A DNA stretch of 50,706 bases from Adiantum capillus-veneris (GCA_014529385.2 JABFUD020000299.1:1-50706), one strand, 5' to 3'; numbered from the stretch's first letter, positions 11,258 through 21,441 are shown. Notes: generated by a model from the sequence alone, not told the origin. Numbers and translations: made by a program.

Positions 11258-13989
11258 TTGAGCTTTCTCATTCACCAAGTCATCTCAATGTCATTATCAT
11301 CTTCACACAGAACTCAGACGAGGAGTCAAAACGATGTGTATCATATGCATATCGAACTGTCCAAAGAATACGAGCCCCTCCACAAGAAGAATAAGCGAGG
11401 CATCCTTTCCGAAGCTTCAAAAGAGAACTTCAGATTTCAAGGTAAAAAAAGCGTCAATCTTTGGGTGGATGGCAGGATATATCCTGAGCATCCTCTCACC
11501 AACTCAACTCCACCGTTCAGAAACATAACGTCATTGTTGAACTATGTAGGAGACGGTTATTCTGGTTTATATGGCTACACCAAGCATTTGGCGGCCAAAA
11601 GTGATATTCTTAAGCTTGAGAGAGACCTTGCACACAAAGAAAACTTTTACTTGAAGCAAACTGTGACAGAGTGCGCTCAACAACTGAAAGGCAAGGACAA
11701 AAGCATCACGTAGCTCACGCAGGATCTCAGAGAAAAAAATATTGTCTTGGGTCCTATGTTAAGAGAACGACGTTTACGAGACATTGAACAACTGAAGGTT
11801 GGTTCTGGGGTTTTGAAGAAGAGGGTTAAAGAAATCAAGTAAGATTATCATTCAAGCAGGTTTAATTCATCTTTACATTTGTAGTTTTATATCTTACTTT
11901 TCATATTTATGCTTAGATCGTTGTTACATCCTCAGTCAAATATTGACAGCAACACACCAACTTCTTCAATTCCTTATGGTCTCATACTAAAATGCAAAGA
12001 TGTCGCCGAACTTTTGGACGATAATCTCTACTGCAAGATTTTTGCTAAGCAACTTGACACTCTTTTGAAATAGAATCAACTCCAAGCACGTGATGTTCAA
12101 TCAATTCTGGATGAAGCCGGAATATCCAACAAAGGTTATTCTGCAATTTTTAGGTATGTCTGGTGTTTGAATCAATTGTCTTCACCTGTCAAATCAAATG
12201 TCTATAACTTTTAGGTATATTGGATATGTGTATCATTTGAAAACTTGGAAATAGTCCATTTGCTTAATTTTCTATTTATAGAACTATGCAGCAACAAAGT
12301 AAGAAGTTCAATCTCAAGCACACGTTGTTGCCAAATCCTTTCTCCATTCGAAAGACAAGACTGGAGGTCAACCAGGAAGTGCTTAGGACATTGGGCACTC
12401 CTTTTCACATTGAAGCAATGTACAGATCGCCATCAGCAGAGAAAGTGGTCTATGACAAATACAATAATATATTTTATGATTTAGTAGCTTTGCAGACATA
12501 TATTGTTCAATTGTTCGATGTTTCTCAAGAGGAATGCAATGGAGTCTTGAAGTTTGTGCTTAAACTGGATGAGTGCGAGCTAGTGAAAGAGACAAAGGTT
12601 GAGCGTGTCACAATAACGCTTATGAATAGAGCATTAGATGAAAGCATTGCTTCAGACGACCCTAGAAAATTTAGCGTGCAATCCGAAAACAATATTTTCT
12701 TATTAGCCACATTCAAGGTTTGATATCAACAAGTTTTTGCTTAAAAAAATGATTAAACATGTTTCATTTGATTGGTTTGGTTTTCCCATTTCAGGTGCCT
12801 ACAGAGAATTTCGATATTCTTAACTGGGTTTTCCATCAAACAAGTATTCCTGAAGTCATAAGCAAACAGAGAAATGAAAAGACACTCGATGTATTAGGCA
12901 TGGGTTCATACACAATAGAGTGGCATATGGTTGGAGATCTCAAAACCCTCAAGTGTATGTACAACATCTCAAAAGGAGAAACAAGTAAAAGCCCTTGTTT
13001 GTATTTCATGGGAGGATTTCATTGGTCTTGACAAAAGAAATTGGAGGAGAGCACCGGACAGGCACTTGCAGGACCTTAACTTCCGCCCAGTGTTGGATAT
13101 TCCACTATCCAGAGTACATATTTGCACGATGCATGCACTCTGCAGAATCATTGAGAAACTTATGTTTCTGTACATTTGTTTTCCTTGGACCACTCGGCCA
13201 GCATCAGCAAAACAAAGGGCTATAATATCATTGGAAACAGTTTTCTCAGATATGGGCTTGCATGGAGGACATTTGAAAATAGAGCAGGACGAGAAGAGGT
13301 CTAAGAATGTTCGAGATGTGCCAAACAAGTTGTCTATTGGCGGTGTGAAAGCCCGTCTCTTCTTGTTGATGCCAACAAGTGGCAGAAAACGCAAAAGCCA
13401 AAGTGCTCAGGAAAGGTTCACATTGAGATACAACTGGTGGAGAAACCTGCACAATGCAGTGGTTGACCACGCAGACAATGGTGCAACAAGGACTCGCAAA
13501 GCGAACGTGTGGAAAATTTTGGATTCCATATTCAAGTTTTGTGAGCTCAATACTTGGAGAGATACTGACTATAAATTGTTTCAAGACGCTCAGGAGACCT
13601 TCCACAGGTCTTTCATAGCTGCATGGACAAATCAACACATAACTCAGTACATGGTATATTAATTTATTTGATAAAATTTTGATTATATATTTACATATAA
13701 ACAATAGGTTGGTTTTTTTTTGCAGCATATCATATGCAACCACATGCCTTGGTTTGCTAGGCAGTATGGTAGCTTGGCTATATGGTCTACACAAGGTATG
13801 GAGAAAACTCACTACCAAGCCCGTACTGGCTGTTTCAGCCACACTCATCACGGAGGTGGTGCAAACAAAGCCAACAGTTTGGAGAAACTACATCAATGGA
13901 CTTATCAAAAACTTATGCATAGAACACACCGAAAGGAATGTGTCAAAGACAGTCAGATTGGCCAAGCAATGAGATTAGCAAGCAAATGA
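11258..13989 (+). pseudogene. Gene A: five-exon unknown protein, transposase candidate
   Basis: Exons 11258-11838, 11917-12153, 12282-12717, 12795-13653 and 13726-13989. All four introns are GT...AG and their phases join correctly (KEI-K, AIF-R, TFK-VPT, QYM-HII), giving about 790 residues. Exon 1 ends in a likely coiled coil (about 11600-11835). Exon 3 has LFDVSQEECNGVLKFVLKLDE. Exon 4 has WHMVGDLKTLKCMYNISKG, SPCLY, HICTMHALCRIIEK and LSIGGVKAR. Exon 5 has WFARQYGSLAIWSTQGMEKTHYQAR and HGGG. These conserved-looking His/Cys/Trp blocks and the TIR context suggest a transposase, but I recognise no named family and cannot place a DDE triad. Stops at 11711 (TAG) and 12071 (TAG) and a one-base frameshift near 13015-13050 make this copy inactive. 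The start codon (11258 or 11288) is uncertain. Confidence 0.7.
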
Positions 13990-14240
13990 CGGAAGAAGGA
14001 AATATGGGAGGCATCTTCTGCGGCATCGCGCCATGCAGAGTGGCGACTTCAAAAAGAACGCACTGGAAAAACTTGGACAACTCCGACCCAAGTTGTTTGA
14101 GACTTCCTAAAGATAGCGCATTGTAACACAATATAATTTTTTGTTCCAAGAGAAGAAAACCAGTCACAAAAGTGAGAAACATAATGTACTCATTGTTTTG
14201 ATAGAAATGACATCGATAGACGTGCATCATGGGGCCGGCG

Positions 14241-14660
14241 TGCATCATGCAGTCGTCGTGATGATTACGCCACGTGTCAGCCACCATGGAACGGTCATGC
14301 CACAATGCGAAAGTGGTGCCACCACACAAAAAAAGCACCGCTATCGCGTTTTGGCGCGACAACTTGTTGTCGCGTCATAACGCGATATGGCCAGTCAAGA
14401 GTACTACGGTCTGCCTCCTCGCGTTGTGCCATGATGACTTTTTTGTCATGCCACGCATGCATCATGCAGTCGTCGTGATGGTTATGCCACATGTCAGCTG
14501 CCGTGGAACGGTCACGCCACAACGCATATGGGTGCCGCCGCTCTACAAAAGCACCCTTATCGCGTTCTGGCGCGACAGCCAGTTGTCGCGTTATAACGCG
14601 ATATGACCAGTGCAGAGTATTCTGGTCCCCCTCCTCGCGTTGTGCCACGACATACCATTG
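14241..14660 (+). repeat. Tandem pair of 217-bp units, each with a GC-rich hairpin
   Basis: Two diverged units start at 14241 and 14458. Each contains 'tgcatcatgcagtcgtcgtg' and a long dyad: TATCGCGTT...GGCGCGACAA facing TTGTCGCG...AACGCGATA (14342-14387 and 14558-14603). It lies between genes A and B, upstream of gene B's TATA-like box, so it may be a regulatory region or the binding array of an element-encoded protein. Confidence 0.75.
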
Positions 14661-14799
14661 TTGCTAGGGCAACCCATTGGGGTGCTTTTGTCCCGATGTG
14701 CCACATGGCGCATAATCATTATGCTCGCACGCTTCCCATCATACCTTGCGATGTCATGATTAATGCAGCCGCCTCTTCTCATTATACTTATTCCGCTAA

Positions 14800-14805
14800 T
14801 ATAAA
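14800..14805 (+). promoter_or_regulatory. Possible TATA box of gene B
   Basis: TATAAA, 110 bases before the gene B ATG and directly followed by a run of Cs. Position and sequence fit a core promoter; there is no other support. Confidence 0.4.
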
Positions 14806-14915
14806 CCCCCCCCCCCCCATTTTTTTCTCACGATTTTTTCCGAAGTGTCTTTAGTCACTCTGCCTTTTTACCCACATCCAGATTTCCATTTCCTTGCATT
14901 CTCCTTGTTCAGGTC

Positions 14916-16991
14916 ATGGCCCGCACAAAGCAAACAGCAAGGAAGGTTTATTCTAGCCAGTCTGTTCCGCAGGGCCAGGCTAGCTCGTCTACAGTGCAAC
15001 CGTCAACATCGCATGTGATTCGGGGCAAGACCATGCCGCAGTTACACGCAACAATGCGAAGAAGAAGATACGAGCAGAATAGGAGCATTCTACTCGAACT
15101 TCGTAAGCTCCAAAAGCACATTTCATTGGCAATACCTAAACTACCATTCCAGAGAGTTGTTCGCGAGATTTGCGAGAATTTCCGGTGGTCTCGAAGTGCA
15201 ATGGGGTGCTTGCACGAGGCCGCTGAAGATTTTTTTGTGGAGCTTTTCCAGGACGGCTACATTCTCTCGATCCACGCCCATAGGACAGCATTGATGCCGC
15301 GAGACATCAACACACTTTGCCTTCTCAGGTTCAGGTATGACAAAACAATACCGCCTGCCGATATTTCAGACCGAAAGATGGACACTATTCTTAGAATACC
15401 ACCTATTGACAAGGTCAAAGTTCATGAAGTGTCTACACAAATGCATCGATACAGCACCCGTCTCAACACTGAGCGAGACACAACAGAAGACGATAGTGAG
15501 AGATTGGAGCAGTTACGCCTTGAGATGATGGAGAAACAAATGGCAGATGCCATCAGCGACGCCAACGCTGATGATTTGTCATTGATGTTTCCCTATTTCC
15601 ATGTTGGCCTTCCTGTGTGGGGACGCATTCTGTATTTTCCTTATCACTCCCACCAGATTTCAATTTTACAGAACCGGACGAGGGAACTCACAAACTCAAT
15701 CATCAATTGCTTGCTTTGGTGCGTGCTATTCTTTTTTTCACAATAAATTCTTTTAATATATTCAATTTTGTATGACACGAATTTCTTTACAGTTTTGTAG
15801 TTTCAAATTTTCTTTGGAATATGCAAGATGATGTCGCCGTCCTTGACTCGAACCTCTCGGTCGTTTTGACGGCCGAGGATACATCTTTAGTGGAAGTAGT
15901 TGAATGGTTTCAGTCAACTACTTCCATCTTTTTGACGGCCAAGGATACATCTTTAGTGGAAGTAGTTGACTGGTTTCAGTCACTGAACATGGATACGGCA
16001 AAATTTTTTGTTATGGCTTATCATGAAGGGTACGCAATGTTTTCAATAGTGAAATTATTTTATCTTGAACTCTAATTTATTGTGATGACATATGTTTTGC
16101 TTATGTTTATTTGTAACAGATCTCATTGGAGTCTTGTTCTCTTACACCTTGAACGAAACCCGTACTACCTTGCTAATTCATCCCATGGATTTCATATTGA
16201 AGTACGTAGGTAAGATGTTTTGTATTTTGTTCGACATCGCATAGAATTTTGTTAAAAGTCGCTTATGAAATTTAATTGTATTTTGCGCAGATCTGTTCGG
16301 AAGCTTGTGTCTGCTCTTGAAGCTTTAACGCAAGAGCAGATATATAAGAATCTTATGATTATTAGTTGCAAAGTCCCTAAGCAAGATGATGCCTACTCTT
16401 GTGGATGGAGGGTCTTATTCATTGCAGAAATTTTGTTAGGGGTCATGCTTGATGGAAGTCGTAGAAGTGTAAGCATTCGACACTCGTTTACAGATTTGTA
16501 TCTTAATAAGTTAGTAGTTATGCTAATAAACATGATGTTCTTAACGCAGGTAAGATTATTCAAAGGCTGATGTTTCTTCATTTAGAAACAGAATGATTGA
16601 AAACTTGATCAATTGCGTGACCATGCGTCCAGACGGAGCACGTGATGCTTTTATCCCACCAGCACGAAGGCCCACGCGTAGGCCTCCGCCGACAAGATAC
16701 CCCGTGTCTGCCACACCAACACAAGCACATATCAATATCTCCCCAGATGCCTCCCCAACCCAAGCTCCCACCAGCTCTCGTCTAGAAGAAACAGCTTCAG
16801 AACCCTCAAACCCCCCACCCAGCACCTCTCCTACTCATGAAGCAGCTCCACAGCCCCAAACCCCCCACCCAGCACCTCTCCTACTCATGAAGCAGCTCCA
16901 GAGCCCCCAAACCCCCAAGCCACCACCTCTCCTCAACCTCAACCAACAGCCCCCACATCACCGCACGCACAAGATTAGAAAGAGATTATGA
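14916..16991 (+). CDS. Gene B: histone H3-like / Ulp1 (C48) protease fusion
   Basis: Exons 14916-15718, 15793-16029, 16120-16209, 16291-16468 and about 16550-16991; the first four join in frame. Residues 1-10 are MARTKQTARK, identical to the histone H3 tail (K4 and K9 contexts kept, S10 replaced by V). Residues about 48-136 follow the H3 fold: LRKLQK, LPFQRVVREI, CLHEAAEDFFVELFQD, IHAHRTALMPRDI, with loop 1 about four residues shorter than in H3. A charged linker and a 22-residue internal duplication (LTAEDTSLVEVVEWFQS, exon 2) follow. Then comes a Ulp1-like core: HWSL (His349), YYLANSSHGFH with Asn366 where DS is usual, and VPKQDDAYSCGW (Gln408, Cys414). The tail is Pro/Thr-rich with a 48-bp duplication. 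A one-base shift near 16554 joins KADVSSFRNRMIENL to the tail. Ulp1 enzymes remove SUMO-like modifiers; a role on nucleosomes or SUMOylated chromatin is inference. Confidence 0.75.
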
Positions 16992-17414
16992 AATGTACTT
17001 TTGACAAATTGATTACAAGCAGTGGATCGAAATTTGACTTTTGTTTTGATTATGGTTCAAAGTTTACAAAATGTTAAGTACAGTTTTGCAAAAAAAATGG
17101 GAGAGTGAGGATACAATGGTGTTTGGTAATGTAGAGAGCTTCCCTTGAGAATAGTATTTGAATCATTGTGTAAATTTAGTTCACTATTTCAAGTCTGTCG
17201 CTGGTAATCTGTGCACAAAGAGTCGTTTTTTCTTGTCTGTGAGGTACCTGCAATGCAACGTACGCGATAAGACATTGGGATACATGAGCACGATAGAGAC
17301 ATCAACATATAAAAGTAATACATGTAGCTTAGTACCTTTCGCATGTTACACTTGAAAAAAAATTTGAAGGCAAATTGAGATCGGACTCATTTAACAAATC
17401 CTCTCGAACCTGTC
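16992..17414. other. 3' flank of gene B, no gene seen
   Basis: AT-rich sequence after the gene B stop, presumably its 3' untranslated region and spacer, up to the TTAA insertion site. No coding region is supported. Confidence 0.5.
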
Positions 17415-17418
17415 TTAA

Positions 17419-18756
17419 CACTAGGTTGGTAATGGGACACTTTTATGTCCTAGGACACTTTTATGTCTTGTTAAGTGACCATTTTCCTTGAATTATGTCA
17501 AGAGTTTCAAAATGGATTTTGAGGTGCTATCTGTCTAGAAAGTTGTCTCATGAGCTGGAAAAAACTCGACATTTTTTTGGAATATCAATTCCATCTTTAA
17601 CCTTGTCTTTGCACAACATTTCACAACCTAAACTGTGTGAAAAAACGGGTCCTGTTTTTGGCTTTTTTCAACTTTTTGCAACTATACCACTCTAGAATTC
17701 ATGTTTGTGAGGTCTATAATGCTAGAGAACTATCTTTAGTAGTCCTCAACATGTCCTGATGCTTCTAGGGAGAAATAAATGTTAAAGTTGTAAGTTATGA
17801 CCAAATTACAAAAATTGTCAAATCCTGCTTTTTAGCCAATTTTAGCTCTTCTATGATTTTTTTGGTGGCTTTCATGAAATCCAAATGCAGTTTTGATTTT
17901 CTATGTCGCATATTGTAACATAAAGCTAATATTCCTTGAGTTTTGAGGCACCTAATACCCTATTTTGCATAGTAGACAACGATGGTTGATTTTTCAATTA
18001 TAGAAGAAAACGAAACATTCTAGTATATCAAGTATAGCTTTTTCAATATTGTTAGTTTCTTGTGACAACTACATACATTTTGTAGGTAGTAACCATATCT
18101 AGTCATAAGGATCAAATTTGGCTAGATATTGAATAGTTTCTATGGGATTCTACAACTCATAATGTTGAACCCAGTTTTTTCATGTTTGCTGTATTTAGTA
18201 CTTCATCTTTGTCCCCAAGATTCCCCTTGGTAAGAGATGTATTATTCTTTTGACATGCTCCATGGATCCTTATGAACCTAAAGGAAAATAGGGAACTAAG
18301 AAAACATGCATATATTATTTGTATTGAGCGTGGCTATAGAAACTTTGATGATAGGTTTGCAGATTGGTAAAAATTCAACTTTTTTGTACCTATTTCTTTT
18401 GGCAAAACAAAAAATAGTGAGTGAGATGCAATCATATGTTCTGATCACCAACCCATTGAAGTTAACTAGGGAATTTATCTCAAGTCCTACAAAAATCCCT
18501 TATCTTATTTTTATGCAACAAAACGTAAGAAATGATTGTTTTGATGAAAATGTACTGGTCCATCAACTTTGGAGGCTTGGTGTGACCAAAAGATGAGAAA
18601 TTTTACAAGTTTCTTATTTTTTCCATGTGTAGTAGGCCTTGAACTATAACCTCATGAAAGGATTTTACAAAATGAGTGGATCTACTATGGTTTTGGAGGT
18701 TTTTTTCAAAACCCTGAAAGGACACTTTTATGTCCTGTTAGGTTACCAACCTAGTG
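17419..18756. mobile_element. Nested TTAA-flanked TIR element (piggyBac-like), 1.34 kb
   Basis: Starts CACTAGGTTGGTAA and ends with its exact reverse complement TTACCAACCTAGTG, flanked on both sides by TTAA (17415-17418 and 18757-18760). A TTAA target duplication with a CACTAG-type terminus is the signature of piggyBac-superfamily elements. Just inside both ends is the near-palindromic motif GGACACTTTTATGTCC (17435, 17453 and 18719). No transposase ORF is present, so it is non-autonomous. It sits between genes B and C of the H3-Ulp1 element and is therefore younger than that element. Confidence 0.7.
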
Positions 18757-18874
18757 TTAAAGTGACATTTGATCTAACCACAAAAACTGTAAGCAAATAA
18801 TTTGAAAACCATATCTTGATAGACATCAAGGGATTAAAAGCATCGTCACTTAAATCTTGATCCATAGCTACCAA

Positions 18875-19848
18875 CTAACCATTCACTCGATGCCACCTCA
18901 TGTAGTAGAAAGAAACTATAAAATTTTGTGATGCTATCATACACTTGCACACAACCGAGCGCTTGTCAACTTTGCACAAAATTCCTTCAAAATCACTGAC
19001 ATCCCAATTATCATCCAAAAAATCAAGGCAAGTTTGGGATTTGCAGATGAACATGGTTTCTGTTTTTCTAACCTCCTCATCGTGGAAGAAATCTATAAAT
19101 ACATGTAATGGCATAAATAGACTGACTCGTACTTGCCTGCTTGCAATGTTTGGTCTCAAACACTTCAAAATTTCCTGATGAAGCTTGAGTTTAAAACACT
19201 CAAAGGTTTCTGAAGTTGGAACTGGCCACTTTGGGGAATCTTGTTGGGGAAGAGGGAAAGGTTTCAAAGTGCCAAATCCATGGACAGAGCAAGGGGCGTT
19301 GTAAAATTAGTCGTAAAAGAAAACTCCCCTCTCTGCGAGAACTCTTCTCGCACTAGTTCTGTACATAAGTTCTCCCACCGAAGCATGAAAAGCATCAAAA
19401 ATACCAATTATACACTCAACTGGTTGCCACTCTTCTTTGTTAGAAGGATAAATATCTGCAAAAACAAAAGAATAGAGAATGGTCACAAGAAATAGTCAAC
19501 AAAATAACTTGAAGGATCTTTAAAAACTTTTTAGCAATATAGTAGTCACACAGTTTGGTCTATGAGCAGGAAACCCCAAAGGTGACTGTTGTAGTCGTAG
19601 TTCGGAGTGCATATATGCATGCTCAATGAGCACCTCTTTCACTGTCTTTCCCGTTTGAGACAAGCGAAAATCTTTCACACGTCCTTTGTAGCTGTTGATG
19701 AATTCATTTGACATCCGTTTTCTTCTTCTTGTTTGAAGAAGAACCCAACTACCAATGGTGACTGTGGTAGACATCGAGTGACCATGGTCTAAGTCAAAGC
19801 TGTTGAATATATATAGTTTCACAGATTTAACAGAGGCGGATGGTCATC
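18875..19848 (-). pseudogene. Gene C: unknown protein on the minus strand
   Basis: Exon 1 is open from 19848 down to about 19552 (…SVKLYIFNSFDLDHGHSMSTT, GSWVLLQTRRRKRMSNEF, SELRLQQSPLGFPAHRPN). After an intron whose acceptor is a clear pyrimidine-rich ...TTTTTGCAG at 19456, exon 2 runs 19455-18875 (IYPSNKEEWQPVECIIGIFDAFHASVGELMYRTSARRVLAERG … WDVSDFEGILCKVDKR … YYMRWHRVNG). One premature TAA interrupts exon 2 near 19309. The true start and the donor site are uncertain. I recognise no domain. Its place inside the TIRs, convergent with gene B, suggests a third element gene. Confidence 0.5.
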
Positions 19849-20178
19849 GTGGTCATCTTCCTTCCATCTCTGCTTCTATTAGTTGTGAAGTGACACTACG
19901 CAAAAACGATAAAATAAAAGAGGCTCACTAGTTTACACAAGAAATAGTAGCTTGAAAAGTGTTCATCAAAAGACGTGCCTCATTGAATGTGAGTTATGGC
20001 ACATTCGGCGTTTGTCGTCCAAGGCAGGAGAATAATTTTCACAAATCGCGTCGTATCTTCTTATTGAGATCTTTTTAACAAAAAAAACTCTTTTTTGAAA
20101 ACGCACAAATTTGAGATAAAAATCAAATAAATTGGAGCTACCATTGTGGTGACGCAAACTCTATTGGTCGAACAACAT

Positions 20179-20228
20179 TCTCTCTCTAAGGCCAAAAAGT
20201 CCTTTTTTGAGTCCAAACTTTTCCTGAT
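20179..20228 (-). repeat. Right terminal inverted repeat of the H3-Ulp1 element
   Basis: Reverse complement begins ATCAGGAAAAGTTTGGACTC and continues to TTAGAGAGAGA, matching 10888-10951 with a small gap. Confidence 0.75.
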
Positions 20229-20310
20229 GCTTACTCACATGCAATTAATAATACCAACCATTTATAGCTAGCTTGAGGACCTCCCTTCTTGAGCAAGAAA
20301 AGAGAAACCC

Positions 20311-20322
20311 TGTGCTCTGATA
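20311..20322 (-). promoter_or_regulatory. Primer-binding site, initiator tRNA-Met type
   Basis: The minus strand reads ACATTGGTATCAGAGCACAGG, containing the exact TGGTATCAGAGC primer-binding site of many plant Ty1 and Ty3 elements, preceded by ACA as at an LTR end. The element body should lie toward lower coordinates but is cut about 82 bases away by the TIR at 20228. Confidence 0.65.
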
Positions 20323-21350
20323 CCAATGTAAATTTTAATGGTCTAGTAACTTCGGTGTAGGAAAAAATAGCATGAACATAGTGAGCATCTCATTAGAATA
20401 AATTCCTAATGAGAATAACAAGAGTGCTTGGGTGGAGAGAGCAACAAAAAGCATAACTCCTACTTAGATAGCATGAACAATACTTCAAAAGAGAGAGAAA
20501 TTAAGCAATTGACAACAGTTGAGGACAGGATTTGCATGGAGCTGGTCCCCCCTCCAAAAGGCTTTGTATTATGGTTTCTCCCATCAAGAGAGACATTTTA
20601 CAATACAATTCTTTGTGTTCCTTCAATACTAGCTAGTGCAATGAAGATGGAAACTTCAAGCACTAAGAAATACAATTATCCAACACAACATCAGTTCCCT
20701 CATAGTCTTAGACCCAAGACCTCACACACCTTCTTAGATGGTGAGAGCTAGCGGGGTATGAGAGAAGATTGAGAGAAAGAAGGAGTAGTCTTACGCGAGA
20801 AAGATGTACATCTCCTCACATAATCATTCATATTAGCATAGCTAAGCTTAGTAATTAGCATGGTAGAGGAGTTGAGCATGCATTGAATCTTGTCTCTTCG
20901 TTGGATTTGCATCACAAAGCCAAGAGTTGTTGGTGTAGGCCTCCCTTCTCACAAGCTTGGAGTAGGTGATAAGCTTTCCATTCAAGCTTGATAAGGAGAG
21001 AGAGAGAGAGAGTCTTCTTGCTTCACACATAGATTGTGTGAGTGTGTAATTGAATAAATGCAACTAAACTCTCATTGGACCCCTTTGCCTCCTGGCCAAT
21101 AGGAATCAGGCAAGCCATTGGGCCGTTGAATGCTCATCGGACCCCTTGGGATACTGTCCAATAGACTTCTAGAGATCTTAATTCTTATTGGTTCTTACTT
21201 AAGTGATTTAAGATTGATTAAACTAGATTTACTCTAGCCTAATTCTCATTGGTCCACCTCCAAGGTCATCCAATGGGATTTGAGTACACCTTGTGGGCCT
21301 CTGGCTAGGGAGCTGACATGTGTCCCTCATTTCCTTTGTGTAAAGGGAGC
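20323..21350 (-). mobile_element. Probable LTR region of a minus-strand retrotransposon
   Basis: Sequence on the LTR side of the 20311-20322 primer-binding site. It holds no credible gene; the open frame at 20428-20751 is unsupported. It carries a short GA run near 20995-21010 and three similar ATTGG...CCAAT dyads at about 21070, 21132 and 21245. The outer LTR edge is not identified. Confidence 0.4.
21059..21280. repeat. Three ATTGG...CCAAT dyad repeats
   Basis: Blocks near 21070 ('ctcattggacccctt ... ggccaatagg'), 21132 ('ctcatcggaccccttgg ... tccaatagac') and 21245 ('ctcattggtccacc ... tccaatggga') share the same layout. Each could bind a CCAAT factor or form a small hairpin. Confidence 0.5.

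Positions 21351-21351
<1 letters not shown>

Positions 21352-21439
<88 letters not shown>
21352..21439 (+). repeat. (GT)n microsatellite, about 44 units
   Basis: Uninterrupted GT repeat. Open frames across it (poly-Cys/Val or Thr/His) are artefacts. Confidence 0.95.

Positions 21440-21441
<2 letters not shown>

Larger units (their letters stand above)
10888..20228 (+). mobile_element. 9.3-kb TIR element carrying an H3-Ulp1 fusion gene
   Basis: Composite DNA transposon deduced from matching inverted ends. Left: ATTAGGAAAAGTTTGGACTC (10888 on), then further matches to TTAGAGAGAGA at 10941-10951. Right: the reverse complement, with ATCAGG in place of ATTAGG, ending at 20228. Between them are gene A (11258-13989, +), a tandem hairpin repeat (14241-14660), gene B (14916-16991, +, histone H3-like plus Ulp1 protease), a nested TTAA-flanked element (17419-18756) and gene C (19848-18875, -). 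A ~457-bp insertion at 39706-40162 has the same termini. I could not find a convincing target-site duplication (flanks '...ttctac' and 'gcttac...'), so the exact ends are uncertain by a few bases. It matches no named superfamily I know. Confidence 0.65.

Noticed and set aside
13246-13851. 201-residue minus-strand open frame
   Set aside because: It is antisense to gene A exons 4-5, whose + strand reading has conserved blocks and splice sites in phase.
14274-14648. Overlapping open frames between genes A and B
   Set aside because: They follow the 217-bp tandem hairpin repeat and exist on both strands; no domain is seen.
20428-20751. 107-residue + strand open frame
   Set aside because: No recognisable motif, and it lies in a probable LTR region next to a minus-strand primer-binding site.
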